Source of the DNA: Pseudomonas campi
Lineage (GTDB): Bacteria > Pseudomonadota > Gammaproteobacteria > Pseudomonadales > Pseudomonadaceae
Assembly (NCBI RefSeq): GCF_013200955.2
Contig: NZ_CP053697.2
Coordinates: 2,542,001 to 2,606,000 of the forward strand
Direction of reading: 5' to 3'
DNA length: 64,000 nucleotides
The position numbers and the translations under genes were made by a program. Every line of letters starts with the position of its first letter. The first letter of the stretch is position 1. Below the pieces are notes generated by a model. It saw only the letters and a program-made list of their open reading frames with translations, was not told the DNA's origin and ran no database searches. Positions 7,550 through 17,376 of this stretch are shown one piece after another.

Positions 7550-9306
7550 GCTACGACATCATCATCAAGAACGGCCTGTACTTCGACGGCAGCGGCGCAC
7601 CCGGCGCACTGCGGCATATCGGCATCAAGGCCGGGCGCATCGACGCGGTCAGCCTCAGCCCGCTGATTGAGAACGGCTGCCCCGAGGTGCTGGATGCCGC
7701 CGGGCGCTGGGTGACCCCGGGCTTCCTGGAAATCCACTCGCACTACGATGCCGAAGTGATCGCCGCCCCCGCGCTGAAGGAGTCGGTGCGCCACGGCGTG
7801 ACCAGCGTGACCATCGGTTCCTGCTCGATCAGCATGGTGCTGGCCGATGCCGAGGACTGCTCCGACCTGTTCACCCGCGTCGAGGCGGTGCCGCGCGAGT
7901 ACGTGCTGCCGATCCTGCAACAGAAGAAGACCTGGCGCGACGCCGCCGGCTACCGCGCCTTCTACGACCAGCACCCGCTGGGGCCGAACGTCAGCTCCTT
8001 CCTCGGCCATTCCGAGTTGCGCGTGGCGGTGCTCGGCCTGGAGCGCGCCACCCGCAAGATCAAGCCAACCGAAGCCGAGCTGCAGCGCATGGAGCAGTTG
8101 CTGGAAGAAGCGCTGGATGCCGGCTGCATCGGCCTATCGGTGATGACCACCAAACTCGACAAGATGGACGGCGACCGCGCCTGGTCCAGCCCGCTACCGT
8201 CGACCTTCGCCAGCTGGACCGAGTTCTCGCGCCTGTTCGCCGTACTGCGCCGTCGCGGCGCGGTGCTGCAGGGCGCGCCAGACGCGGTGACCAAGGTCAA
8301 CGTGTTCGCCTTCCTGTACCAGGCCCACGGCTGGTTCCGCAAACCGCTGAAGTGCTCGATGCTCACCGCCCTGGACCTCAAGTCGCAGCCGCTGCTGCAC
8401 CGCTTCACCCGCCTCTCCGGCTGGCTGGCCAACCGCGTGCTGCGCGGTCACTTCCGCTGGCAGACCCTGCCGGCGCCCTTCACCCTGCGCCTGGAAGGGC
8501 TCAACGTGAACGCCTTCGAGGAGTTCGGCGCCGGCGAGATCCTGCGCAACATCAAGGACCCGGACGAGCTGTACGCCAAGGTCCTGGAGCCGGAGTTCCG
8601 CGCCCTGTTCAAGAAGCAGGTCAAGGCCGTGCTGACCAAGGGCCTGTGGCACCGCGACTTCTCCGACTGCTGGGTGACCGAGTGCCCGGACGCCAGCCTG
8701 GTCGGCAAGAACTTCAAGCAACTCGGCGCCGCCCGCGGCCTGGACCCGGTGGACGCCTACTTCGAGCTGGCCTGCCAGTACCGCGAGGCGCTGAAGTGGA
8801 GCACCTGCTACGGCAACCAGCGCCTGCCGGTGATGCACAAGCTGCTGGCCAGCCCCTGGACCCAGCCGGGCTTCGCCGACTCCGGTGCGCACCTGCGCTC
8901 GATTGCCCAGTACAACTTTCCGCTGCGCTTCCTCAAGTACGTGCGTGACGCCGAACTGGCCGGCACGCCGTTCATGGACATGGGCCGCGCCGTGCACCGC
9001 CTGAGCGGCGAGCTGGCCGACTTCATCGGAGTGGAGGCCGGCACTATCCGCGTCGGCGACCGCGCCGATGTGGTGATCGTCAACCCGGCCGGGCTGACCG
9101 ACGAGCTGGATGAGATGCATGAAGCGCCCATGGAAGTGCTCGGCTTGGAGCGGGTGGTCAAGCGCAACGACGCGGCGGTGGACGCCACCCTGATCAACGG
9201 CCGCATCGCCTACCGGCGTGGCGCCGAGTTCCCCGCAGAACTGGGCAGGCAGCTGGGCTTCGGTCGCTTCCTGGCGGGCCAGCTGCCAGCCTTGCACAAG
9301 CCCTAG
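7546..9306 (+). CDS. Amidohydrolase family protein (N-acyl-D-amino-acid deacylase-like)
   Basis: The 586-residue protein begins IIIKNGLYFDGSGAPG and has the metal-binding motif FLEIHSHYDAE near residue 65, as in D-aminoacylase-type amidohydrolases (Amidohydro_3). Late residues FADSGAHLRSI supply the Asp-containing active-site motif, and GDRADVVIVNP near residue 505 is the C-terminal beta-sandwich signature. It should hydrolyse an amide or ester in a metal-dependent way. ATG overlaps the TSUP stop (ATGA); the same frame is open upstream, but that part overlaps the TSUP gene. Last gene of the operon. Confidence 0.85.
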   Translation: MSYDIIIKNGLYFDGSGAPGALRHIGIKAGRIDAVSLSPLIENGCPEVLDAAGRWVTPGFLEIHSHYDAEVIAAPALKESVRHGVTSVTIGSCSISMVLADAEDCSDLFTRVEAVPREYVLPILQQKKTWRDAAGYRAFYDQHPLGPNVSSFLGHSELRVAVLGLERATRKIKPTEAELQRMEQLLEEALDAGCIGLSVMTTKLDKMDGDRAWSSPLPSTFASWTEFSRLFAVLRRRGAVLQGAPDAVTKVNVFAFLYQAHGWFRKPLKCSMLTALDLKSQPLLHRFTRLSGWLANRVLRGHFRWQTLPAPFTLRLEGLNVNAFEEFGAGEILRNIKDPDELYAKVLEPEFRALFKKQVKAVLTKGLWHRDFSDCWVTECPDASLVGKNFKQLGAARGLDPVDAYFELACQYREALKWSTCYGNQRLPVMHKLLASPWTQPGFADSGAHLRSIAQYNFPLRFLKYVRDAELAGTPFMDMGRAVHRLSGELADFIGVEAGTIRVGDRADVVIVNPAGLTDELDEMHEAPMEVLGLERVVKRNDAAVDATLINGRIAYRRGAEFPAELGRQLGFGRFLAGQLPALHKP

Positions 9307-9446
9307 CAGGCGAGAAAGCCCGTCGCGCCTGGGAGACTTTGACTACCCTTCTCCCTGCAGCCCCGCGTAGAGGGCGATTCGACTGACAGGCAACTGACTG
9401 CGACGTGCATGCTGCAGTCGACCGCCCTGTTCCAGGGGAGTGGAAC

Positions 9447-11756
9447 GTGACGCGAAATCTCCCGCCCCTGCTCCTCGTGATCGGCCTGACGCAGGCTTCG
9501 CCAGCACTCGCCGTGACTTTCGAGTGGACGGGGGCCGACTGCTACAACTGCACGGGGTCCTGGACGCCGGCAGAGGTGCCCAACAGTCCGGGCGAGAATG
9601 CGCTATTCGGCAACACTGGCACCACCACTGTGTTGGTGGGAACCTCGGTCAACCCATCGTCCTGGGTGTTCGAAGACAGCGGCAACAACGGCCAGGACTA
9701 CGTCATAGTCGGCGCGCCGGTGGTTTTCGCCGGCGCCGGCCTGATCAGCAACTCCCCCGAACTGATCGCCATCAGCAACAACCTTGGCGGCAGCGGCGGC
9801 GTCACTCAGAACGGCGCTGGCGGGACGTTGGTCCTCTCGGGAATGAACACCTACACCGGCGGCACCACCCTCAACGCCGGCACTCTCTCGGTCGACGTGG
9901 ATGCCAACCTCGGCGCCCTGAGCGGCCCCCTGACCATCGGCAACGGCACGCTGAACACCAAGACCACCTTCGCCACCAGCCGCACGGTCACCCTGAACGG
10001 CAACGCCTCGCTTGCTCAAGCGCTCGGCACCGGTTTCACCCTGAACGGCGTGATTGGCGGCTCCGGCAGCCTGAACCTGATCGGTGACGGCTCCGCCGGC
10101 GGTCTCGTTACCCTCAACGCCAGCAACAGCTACACCGGGGCCACCAATCTCGACAGAGGATTCCTGTTCGTCAATGGCTCGATCGCCAGCTCCAGCCAGC
10201 TGACCAGCGCCCAAGGTACATTCCTCGGCGGCACCGGTACACTGGGGCAAACCAGCGTATTCGGCAGCGTCTCGCCGGGAGCGGCCCACGGCAGCACTGG
10301 CACCCTGAGCATCGCCGGCAACCTGAGCACCGCCCCCTCGGCAAATTATCGCGTCGATTTCAACTCCGGCGGCGCACACGACCTGATCCACGCCAGCGGG
10401 AGCGCCACACTGAACGGTGCCGACGCCACCACCTCGCTCAATGGTTTCATTCCGGTGGTGAACCAGCGCTACGCGATTCTCAGCGCCGACGGCGGCGTCA
10501 ACGGCAGCTTCACCTACGCGGCCCAGCATCTGCCGCTATCGGACATCGACCTCACCTACGACGCAAACAATGTCTACTTCGTCGTCGCCCGTAACGAGAT
10601 ACCGATTGGCGGTACGCCAGAGCCCCCAGTCGGCGGCATACCTGAACAGCCCATCGCGATCACCCCGCCACAAGAATCAGTAGGTGGTGGTGTGGATGAG
10701 TTGCCAGCGGACAACCCGATTCTCGGCGCGATTGTTTTGTTGCCCACGGTGGGCGAAATCCGCGACGCTCTCGACCAACTGTCCGGGCAGATCTACCCAT
10801 CGCAGCAGACCCTTTTGCTGGAGAGCAGTCACTTCGCACGGGACGCGGTCAACGAGCGTCTCGCTGCACAACAGGATGAGCCGCTCACGCCCCTGCTGAC
10901 CTCGCTCGGCACGCTGCAACTGGCCCCCCGCCTGACCGCCTGGGTGCAGCTTGACCCGCACCCGAGCGCCTGGCTGCAAGGTACCGGCGCGCGCAGGAAG
11001 CAGGGTGACTTGGTGGATGACACCGCCGGCACCTTCTTCGGCATCGACTCGCGCCTCACGGACAACACGACCCTGGGCCTCCTCGGCGGCTATACGCGCT
11101 CGGACGTGGACGCTTCGCACGGTTCGTCCACCAGCGATAACTACACCCTCGGCACATACGTTGGCACCCTGCTCGGACCTTGGTCGCTCAAGGCCGGCAC
11201 CAGCTACACGGTCAGCGAGATCGACAGCCAGCGGACCGTGCGCTTCGGCAGTTTCAGTGACGCCCCCAGCGCAGACTATTCGGCCAGCACCGGCCAGGTC
11301 TTCGCCGGCGTCGCCTACAAGATCAGCCTGGGCGCTACGGTGGTGGAACCCTATGCCGACCTTGCCTGGGTCAAGGTCAGTAGCGAGGGGTTTACCGAGC
11401 ACGGTGGCCCAGCGGCCCTGCGCGTGGACGACAATGACCAGGACACCACATTCAGCACCCTGGGCATACGCCCCAGCTACACCTTCGCCATCCGCGACAT
11501 GCCGATGAAGGTCAAGGGCGGGCTGGGCTGGCGCCACACCTTCGGCGACCTCGAACCGTCCAACCGCATGGCATTCGCCCCCACTGGTACCTTCGCGATA
11601 CCCGGCGTAGCACTGGCCGAGGACACCACACTCGTCAGCCTGGGACTGGAAGCGGCCCTGACCCCGACTGCCAGCCTGAGCCTGGCCTACAACGGCCAGT
11701 TCGGCAGCGACACGCAGGAAAACGGCCTGAGCGGGCTGTTACAGGTCAAGTTCTAG
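9447..11756 (+). CDS. Autotransporter with C-terminal beta-barrel (type Va secretion)
   Basis: The start is GTG 9447, 6 nt after AGGGGAG. It gives a 769-residue precursor with a cleavable signal peptide (about residues 1-23, ending SPALA). The passenger (about 24-400) contains autotransporter-associated beta-strand repeats such as TLVLSGMNTYTGGTTLNAGT and NSYTGATNLD. A proline/glycine-rich linker (about residues 388-425) precedes the C-terminal barrel (about 500-769), which ends in phenylalanine as outer-membrane barrels do (LLQVKF). No protease or lipase triad was seen in the passenger, so an adhesive or structural role is likelier. It follows the amidohydrolase by 140 bp and is probably transcribed separately. 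Confidence 0.85.
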   Translation: MTRNLPPLLLVIGLTQASPALAVTFEWTGADCYNCTGSWTPAEVPNSPGENALFGNTGTTTVLVGTSVNPSSWVFEDSGNNGQDYVIVGAPVVFAGAGLISNSPELIAISNNLGGSGGVTQNGAGGTLVLSGMNTYTGGTTLNAGTLSVDVDANLGALSGPLTIGNGTLNTKTTFATSRTVTLNGNASLAQALGTGFTLNGVIGGSGSLNLIGDGSAGGLVTLNASNSYTGATNLDRGFLFVNGSIASSSQLTSAQGTFLGGTGTLGQTSVFGSVSPGAAHGSTGTLSIAGNLSTAPSANYRVDFNSGGAHDLIHASGSATLNGADATTSLNGFIPVVNQRYAILSADGGVNGSFTYAAQHLPLSDIDLTYDANNVYFVVARNEIPIGGTPEPPVGGIPEQPIAITPPQESVGGGVDELPADNPILGAIVLLPTVGEIRDALDQLSGQIYPSQQTLLLESSHFARDAVNERLAAQQDEPLTPLLTSLGTLQLAPRLTAWVQLDPHPSAWLQGTGARRKQGDLVDDTAGTFFGIDSRLTDNTTLGLLGGYTRSDVDASHGSSTSDNYTLGTYVGTLLGPWSLKAGTSYTVSEIDSQRTVRFGSFSDAPSADYSASTGQVFAGVAYKISLGATVVEPYADLAWVKVSSEGFTEHGGPAALRVDDNDQDTTFSTLGIRPSYTFAIRDMPMKVKGGLGWRHTFGDLEPSNRMAFAPTGTFAIPGVALAEDTTLVSLGLEAALTPTASLSLAYNGQFGSDTQENGLSGLLQVKF

Positions 11757-11874
11757 CGCATCGCTGCCGCTACCCGGCCTTATGCAGCGCGTCTATCGCG
11801 CCTATCGGCTTGCCGGCCATGGCTGATCGGTTACCATGCCAGTCCGCCTGAATAGCCGCTAACCGAGAAGTCCG

Positions 11875-13221
11875 ATGTCGCACGCCTGGAGCCCCGAAAG
11901 CTGGAGAAGCAAGCCGATCCAGCAACAACCCGTCTACCCTGACCTCGCCCACCTGCAACGGGTCGAGCAGACCCTGGCCGGTTATCCGCCGCTGGTGTTT
12001 GCCGGCGAGGCGCGCGAGCTGCGCCGCCAGTTTGCCGAGGTCACCCAGGGTCGGGCTTTTCTCCTGCAGGGTGGCGACTGCGCGGAAAGCTTCGCCGAAT
12101 TCTCCACCCTGAAGATCCGCGACACCTTCAAGGTGTTGCTGCAGATGGCCATCGTCATGACCTTCGCTGCCGGCTGCCCAGTGGTGAAAGTCGGGCGCAT
12201 GGCCGGGCAGTTCGCCAAGCCGCGCTCGGCCAATGACGAAACCATCAATGGCGTGACCCTGCCGGCCTACCGCGGCGACATCGTCAATGGCATCGACTTC
12301 GACGAGAAAAGCCGTGTACCGGACCCGGAGCGCCTGCTGCAGGCCTACCACCAGGCCACCGCCAGCCTCAACCTGCTGCGCGCCTTCGCCCAGGGCGGCT
12401 TCGCCGACCTGCACCAGGTGCACCAGTGGAACCTCGACTTCATCGCCAACTCAGCGCTGGGCGAGAAGTACAGCCAGCTGGCCGACCGCATCGACGAGAC
12501 CCTGGCCTTCATGCGCGCCTGCGGCATGGACGGCGCCGCCCAGGTGCGCGAAACCAACTTCTTCACCGCCCACGAGGCCCTGCTGCTCGGCTACGAGCAG
12601 GCCTTCGTGCGCAAGGACAGCCTCACCGGCGGCTGGTACGACTGCTCCGCGCACATGCTGTGGATCGGCGACCGCACCCGCCAACTGGACGGCGCCCATG
12701 TCGAGTTCCTGCGCGGCGTCGGCAACCCGATCGGGGTCAAGGTCGGCCCGAGCATGGACCCGGACGAGCTGATCCGCCTGATCGACATCCTCAATCCGGA
12801 CAACGACCCCGGCCGCCTCAACCTGATCGTGCGCATGGGCGCCGACAAGGTCGAAGCGCACTTCCCGCGTCTGCTGCGCAAGGTGCAAAGCGAAGGCAAG
12901 CAGGTGCTGTGGAGCTCCGACCCCATGCACGGCAACACCATCAAGGCCAGCAGCGGCTACAAGACCCGCGACTTCGCGCAGATCCTCTCCGAGGTGAAGC
13001 AGTTCTTCGCCGTGCACCAGGCCGAGGGCACCTATGCCGGCGGCATCCATATCGAGATGACCGGGCAGAACGTCACCGAATGCATCGGCGGCGCGCGACC
13101 GATCACCGAAGCCGGCCTGTCGGACCGCTACCACACCCACTGCGACCCACGGATGAACGCCGACCAGTCCCTGGAACTGGCCTTCATGATTGCCGAGACG
13201 CTAAAACAGGTACGCCGCTAA
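11875..13221 (+). CDS. Class II 3-deoxy-7-phosphoheptulonate (DAHP) synthase
   Basis: The 448-residue length and sequence ([19 protein letters not shown] at the N-terminus, [11 protein letters not shown] near residue 67, [15 protein letters not shown] near residue 105, DPMHGNT and [17 protein letters not shown] towards the C-terminus) are those of plant-type, class II DAHP synthase. The enzyme condenses phosphoenolpyruvate and erythrose-4-phosphate, the first step of the shikimate pathway. Metal-binding Cys (GGDCAE) and His/Glu residues are present. The gene stands alone. Pseudomonads usually also carry class I enzymes elsewhere. Confidence 0.95.
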   Translation: MSHAWSPESWRSKPIQQQPVYPDLAHLQRVEQTLAGYPPLVFAGEARELRRQFAEVTQGRAFLLQGGDCAESFAEFSTLKIRDTFKVLLQMAIVMTFAAGCPVVKVGRMAGQFAKPRSANDETINGVTLPAYRGDIVNGIDFDEKSRVPDPERLLQAYHQATASLNLLRAFAQGGFADLHQVHQWNLDFIANSALGEKYSQLADRIDETLAFMRACGMDGAAQVRETNFFTAHEALLLGYEQAFVRKDSLTGGWYDCSAHMLWIGDRTRQLDGAHVEFLRGVGNPIGVKVGPSMDPDELIRLIDILNPDNDPGRLNLIVRMGADKVEAHFPRLLRKVQSEGKQVLWSSDPMHGNTIKASSGYKTRDFAQILSEVKQFFAVHQAEGTYAGGIHIEMTGQNVTECIGGARPITEAGLSDRYHTHCDPRMNADQSLELAFMIAETLKQVRR

Positions 13222-13422
13222 GGAGCCAGACCCGGAGGGCGCCGCACGGCAACCTCCGGGCCAGAGTGAGACCTGTTTCAGCGCCCGAACCGATCACCTG
13301 TGCAACAATTCGCGCAGTCTGCGGGCTCCGGTGTCTTGAGTCCGGAACGTGATCCAGCGCTCTGCAAGCACCGCCCAGCCGGGAATGACTCGCGGCTTAT
13401 ACCCCACCAAGGAAGATGACCG

Positions 13423-14175
13423 ATGAAACTGCAATTCCCCCTTTCCGCCCTCGCCTTCGCCACCCTGCTCAGCGGCTGCCAGAACATGAGCCCGGACGCC
13501 ATGCTGCAAACCGGCATGATGGCCGTGCAGGCCGCCACCCTCAGCGATGCCGAAGTGAAGAGCCAGGCCGATCAGGCCTGTGTGCAGATGGACGCCGAAG
13601 CGCCCATCGCACCGGCTGACAGCAAATACAGCCAGCGCCTGGACAAGATCGCCGCCAACCTCGGCAGCCAGATTCATGGCACCCCGGTGAACTACAAGGT
13701 CTACCTGACCGACGAGGTCAACGCCTGGGCCATGGCCAACGGTTGCGTGCGCGTGTACAGCGGTCTGATGGACCTGATGACCGACAACGAAGTGGAAGGT
13801 GTACTCGGCCACGAGATGGGCCACGTCGCCCTCGGCCACACCAAGAAGGCCATGCAGGCCGCCTACGCCACCTCGGCCGCGCGCAATGCCGCCGCGTCCT
13901 CGGGCAATGGCGCCGCAGCGGCGCTGTCCAGCTCGCAAATCGGCGAACTGGGCGAGGCCCTGGTCAACGCACAGTTCTCGCAGTCCCAGGAATCCGATGC
14001 CGACGACTTCTCCTTCGACCTGCTGACCCAGCGCGGCGTCAACCGCGAAGGCCTGGTCACCGCCTTCGAGAAGCTGGCCAAGCTGGGTAGTGGCGAGAGC
14101 AGCATGTTCGACTCCCACCCGGCTTCCGCCGAACGCGCCGCGCATATCCGCGCACGTATCGCCGCCAATAAGTAA
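13423..14175 (+). CDS. M48-family metallopeptidase, lipoprotein
   Basis: The 250-residue precursor has a lipoprotein signal ending in LLSGC (Cys about residue 20), so it is anchored in the periplasm-facing envelope. The zinc protease motif HEMGH stands near residue 130, followed by the third-ligand region SQSQESDADDFSFDLL (E near residue 190) and SHPASAERAAHI. This is the M48 family (LoiP/YggG-like), involved in envelope protein quality control. AAGGAAG precedes ATG. A strong terminator follows. Confidence 0.88.
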   Translation: MKLQFPLSALAFATLLSGCQNMSPDAMLQTGMMAVQAATLSDAEVKSQADQACVQMDAEAPIAPADSKYSQRLDKIAANLGSQIHGTPVNYKVYLTDEVNAWAMANGCVRVYSGLMDLMTDNEVEGVLGHEMGHVALGHTKKAMQAAYATSAARNAAASSGNGAAAALSSSQIGELGEALVNAQFSQSQESDADDFSFDLLTQRGVNREGLVTAFEKLAKLGSGESSMFDSHPASAERAAHIRARIAANK

Positions 14176-14185
14176 GTTGCCATCT

Positions 14186-14207
14186 CGGGGCTGCGGCCCC
14201 GTTTTTT
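14186..14207 (+). terminator. Rho-independent terminator after the M48 gene
   Basis: A short GC stem CGGGGC/GCCCCG (14186-14201) is followed by six T, 10 bp after the M48 stop codon. Confidence 0.85.
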
Positions 14208-14268
14208 GTAGGAGCCAGCTTGCTGGCGATCAGTGGCCCAGCGGATCGCCAGCAAGCTGGCTGCTACA
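14208..14268. repeat. REP-like inverted pair
   Basis: GTAGGAGCCAGCTTGCTGGC and its near-complement face each other around a 15-bp centre. This is the usual form of a Pseudomonas REP doublet (BIME). It overlaps the last codons of the YcaQ-like gene on the other strand. Confidence 0.75.
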
Positions 14269-15478
14269 GGTCACTCGCCAATAGCGGCCGCAAGCGTGTG
14301 GCCTCAGACGACCGGCAATTCAGCACCACCCGCTGCAGTCCCAGCCAGCTCGCCAGCGCTTGCAGCTGAGTCGCCAGAGCCTGCAGTGCGTCCTCATTCA
14401 AGCCACTCTCCTCCCCATGTACGGCATGCACCGCCAGGCGCCCCTGTGCCCGCTCGCTACGCAGATCGAGCCGCGCCAGCAATCGCTCGTCATGCAGAAA
14501 CGGCAGCACGTAGTAGCCATACACGCGCTTGTGTTGCGGCGTGTAGATTTCCAGACGGTAGTGGAAGTCGAACAGCCGCTCGGTGCGTTCGCGCGCCCAG
14601 ATCAGCGAGTCGAAGGGAGACAACAGGGCGCTGGCCTTGATCCGCCGCGGCAGCTTTGGCTCGCCACGACAATAGGCCGGCTGCGTCCAGCCCTCGACCG
14701 CGACGTGCTGCAGTTCACCGGCCTCGACCAGCTCGGCAATCCGCACCTTGGTTTCGGCAGCGTCCAGTCGGTAGTAATCGCGCAGATCCTTTGCCGTCGC
14801 TACCCCCAAGGCATCTGCCGAGCGCAGCAGCAACTGGCGCTGCGCCTCGTCTTCATGCAGTTCTGGATGCTCGAACTGCGCCGGCGGGATCACCCGCTCC
14901 GGCAGGTCGTAGAGGCGCTCGAAGCCACGCCGCCCGGCCACCGTCACCTCGCCAGCAGCGAACAACCATTCCAGCGCATGCTTCTCTGCGCTCCAGTCCC
15001 ACCAGGGTCCGGCCCGCTCGGTACGGGTGGTCAGGCTGCCGGCACCCAGGGCGCCCTGCTCGCGCACGCTGCGCAATACGCGGGCGATGACCTCGCGCTG
15101 CTGCCGACCGAACTCGGCCAGTTGCCGATAGATGCCCTGGCCATCGGCCGCCCGGCGCATGCGCCAACGCAGCAACGGATACAGCTCCAGCGGCAGCAGG
15201 GACGCTTCATGCCCCCAGTACTCGAACAGCGCACGGCGCCGTGGTTGGCCCCAGGCCAGTTCGTCGAGCAGCTCGGGTGGGTAGTGGCCGAGACGCGAAA
15301 AACCTGGCAGGTAGTGCGAGCGCACCAGGGCATTGACCGAGTCGATCTGCAGTACGCCGAGGCGCTCGATCTGCGCCCGCAACTGGCGATGGCCAATGGC
15401 TCCGCGCGGCGGGCGGCCGAAGCCCTGGGCGGCCAGGGCCAGGCGGCGGGCTTGCGACAAGGAGAGGGAAAGGCTCAT
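14264..15478 (-). CDS. YcaQ-family DNA crosslink-repair glycosylase (winged-helix)
   Basis: The 404-residue protein matches the HTH_42/YcaQ family: LGVLQIDSVNALVRSHYL near residue 40 holds the Q-x-D motif reported as catalytic in E. coli YcaQ, which unhooks interstrand crosslinks. Several winged-helix segments follow, and the LFDFHYRLEIYTPQHKRVYGYY region lies near residue 315. It acts on DNA in the cytoplasm. The family has two branches, and the QID motif supports the YcaQ (multi-lesion) one. The 3' end overlaps a REP doublet by a few bases. The gene is monocistronic. Confidence 0.85.
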   Translation of the reverse strand: MSLSLSLSQARRLALAAQGFGRPPRGAIGHRQLRAQIERLGVLQIDSVNALVRSHYLPGFSRLGHYPPELLDELAWGQPRRRALFEYWGHEASLLPLELYPLLRWRMRRAADGQGIYRQLAEFGRQQREVIARVLRSVREQGALGAGSLTTRTERAGPWWDWSAEKHALEWLFAAGEVTVAGRRGFERLYDLPERVIPPAQFEHPELHEDEAQRQLLLRSADALGVATAKDLRDYYRLDAAETKVRIAELVEAGELQHVAVEGWTQPAYCRGEPKLPRRIKASALLSPFDSLIWARERTERLFDFHYRLEIYTPQHKRVYGYYVLPFLHDERLLARLDLRSERAQGRLAVHAVHGEESGLNEDALQALATQLQALASWLGLQRVVLNCRSSEATRLRPLLASDL

Positions 15479-15527
15479 GGCGACCTATGCTAGCCGCATT
15501 CGCCGACAGCGCCAGCCCTCACCTCAC

Positions 15528-15989
15528 TCAACTGGCGGACAAGCTGGCAGGAGCGGCATAGCGTTCGCGAAAGCTGAACGCCTCGCCAGTCGACCCCAGC
15601 TCACGCAACAGCTGCAGACGCTCGGCGGCCTCGTGGACATCCGGCAGATGCCCGGCCGGCACCCACCACAGCACCATGTGCGCCTCGCCCAGGCGGCTGA
15701 ACCATTCCTTGCGACGCTTGAGCATCTCGGTATGGGCGGATTTGTAGACGTAGTCGCTGAGCGATTCGACATCCTGCCAAAGCGACAGATTGACCAGCAT
15801 CTGCGCGCCGAACGGACGGATCGCAGTGGCATCGCCCGCCTCGTCCTGCAGACGCCAGACATAGCCTGGCGAACTCTCGGCCAGGGCATTGATGCGCTCC
15901 AGATTGGCGACGAAGTCGGCCATACCCGGTGACTCCAGGGGTTCCTTCATGCTGGCGATATTCAGTTGCGCGAGGTGGTAACGAGACAT
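15528..15989 (-). CDS. DUF3291 domain-containing protein
   Basis: The start at 15989 is chosen because AAGGAG lies 6 nt upstream; an in-frame ATG 33 nt earlier has no such site. The 153-residue protein begins MSRYHLAQLNIASMKEPLES and contains SLWQDVESLSDYVYKSAH and HMVLWWVPAGHLPDVHEA, typical of DUF3291, a dimeric alpha/beta-barrel fold related to antibiotic-biosynthesis monooxygenase-like proteins. Function unknown. Confidence 0.8.
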   Translation of the reverse strand: MSRYHLAQLNIASMKEPLESPGMADFVANLERINALAESSPGYVWRLQDEAGDATAIRPFGAQMLVNLSLWQDVESLSDYVYKSAHTEMLKRRKEWFSRLGEAHMVLWWVPAGHLPDVHEAAERLQLLRELGSTGEAFSFRERYAAPASLSAS

Positions 15990-16123
15990 ACTGACTCCTT
16001 GCTCCAATACCCTGTCTCTCATTCAGCCAACCGGCGTGCTGCCAGCAGCCGCTTGCGCCTCAGGCCTGCTGGCCGGCCCGCCTGGCTCCAGCAGCGCCTC
16101 TCCATGCCTCGAGACATAACTGC

Positions 16124-16357
16124 TCAACGCTTGAGCGGGTCGTCCCAGAACGGCCGCTCGCTTTCCTGCAACACATCGGCCCGGCTCAGGCCCAAGTCCT
16201 TCAGCGCATGGCCATCCAGCATGGCCAGCCGGCGACGCTGCTCAGCCAGCTCCCACCAGCGTACGACTTGACGCCAGGCGGCCTTGAGCAGATACAGGGG
16301 ACGCACCCGTCCGATACTGATCGACTGTGCTACGGCATAACCTTTTTGACCTTTCAT
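16124..16357 (-). CDS. DUF1127 (YjiS-like) small protein
   Basis: This 77-residue basic protein has the DUF1127 core WWELAEQRRRLAMLDGHALKDLGLS near its C-terminus. Proteins of this family are small, arginine-rich and, in other bacteria, linked to RNA turnover or phosphate/stress responses. AAGGAGG precedes the ATG by 9 nt. It is divergent from the LysR-type gene at 16455, which may regulate it. A W-rich segment WRQVVRWW precedes the core. Confidence 0.8.
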   Translation of the reverse strand: MKGQKGYAVAQSISIGRVRPLYLLKAAWRQVVRWWELAEQRRRLAMLDGHALKDLGLSRADVLQESERPFWDDPLKR

Positions 16358-16454
16358 CTCGACGCCCTCCTTGTGGGGTTGGCGTCAGTCTCGCGCCGGG
16401 ATTAAGATCAATCCAACGAATGTTTCTTATGCGAGACATCTTGGAGATTGATCA

Positions 16455-17309
16455 ATGGCCCATTACCCAAGCATAGACACCGAGCTGCTGCGCAGCTTCG
16501 TCGCCATCGCCGACCTGGGTGGTTTCACCCGCGCGGCCGAGGCGGTCAACCGCACCCAGTCGGCCATCAGCATGCAGATGAAGCGCCTGGAGGAGGATGT
16601 GCTGCAACGCTCGCTGTTCCAGCGCGACGGCCGCCAGGTGCGCCTCACCGCCGAAGGCCAGGTGCTGCTCGGCTACGCACGGCGCATCCTCAAGCTGCAT
16701 GGCGAGGTGTTCAACACCCTGCGCGAACCGCATATGGTCGGCTCGGTACGCATCGGCACGCCGGACGACTACGTGATGCGCTTCATGCCCGGCATCCTCG
16801 CGCGCTTCGCCCAGGCCTACCCGCTGGTGCAGGTGGAGCTGCACTGCGAGCCGTCCTTCCAGCTGCTGCAGCGCCAGGACCTCGATCTGACCATCGTCAC
16901 CCGCGAGCCGGGCAAGGAGATCGGCCAGCTACTGCGTCAGGAGCGCTTCGTCTGGGCCGAGGCCATCGGCTTCAGCCCCCACGAACAGACGCCCATGCCG
17001 CTGGCCATGTTCAATGCCGACTGTTTCTGCCGCGCCTGGGCCTGCAACGCGCTGGACGCCATGGAGCGCGAGTACCGCATCGCCTACACCAGCCCCAGCC
17101 TGTCGGCGATCTTCGCCGTGGTCAGCGCCGGCCTGGCGGTCACCGCCCAGTTGCAGAGCCTGATCACCCCGGACATGCGCATCATCGGCGAGGCCGAGGG
17201 GCTGCCGACGCTGCCGCAGACCAGTATCGTGCTGCTGCGCAACCAGCACAGCCAATCCCAGGTCAGCGAAACTCTGGCCGAGCATATCGTCGAGGGCTTT
17301 CGTCTCTGA
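16455..17309 (+). CDS. LysR-family transcriptional regulator
   Basis: The 284-residue protein opens with the LysR winged helix-turn-helix (LLRSFVAIADLGGFTRAAEAVNRTQSAISMQMKRLE, residues 10-45). The effector-binding domain begins near residue 92 (GSVRIGTPDDY). ATG lies 8 nt after GGAG. It is divergent from the DUF1127 gene across 97 bp, the standard arrangement for a LysR regulator and its target. Effector unknown. Confidence 0.9.
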   Translation: MAHYPSIDTELLRSFVAIADLGGFTRAAEAVNRTQSAISMQMKRLEEDVLQRSLFQRDGRQVRLTAEGQVLLGYARRILKLHGEVFNTLREPHMVGSVRIGTPDDYVMRFMPGILARFAQAYPLVQVELHCEPSFQLLQRQDLDLTIVTREPGKEIGQLLRQERFVWAEAIGFSPHEQTPMPLAMFNADCFCRAWACNALDAMEREYRIAYTSPSLSAIFAVVSAGLAVTAQLQSLITPDMRIIGEAEGLPTLPQTSIVLLRNQHSQSQVSETLAEHIVEGFRL

Positions 17310-17376
17310 GAAACGCCGCGCCTCGACTATCAGGCACTTGAACTAGGGCGCTCCCGGCCCTGCAACTGCGTTGAAT

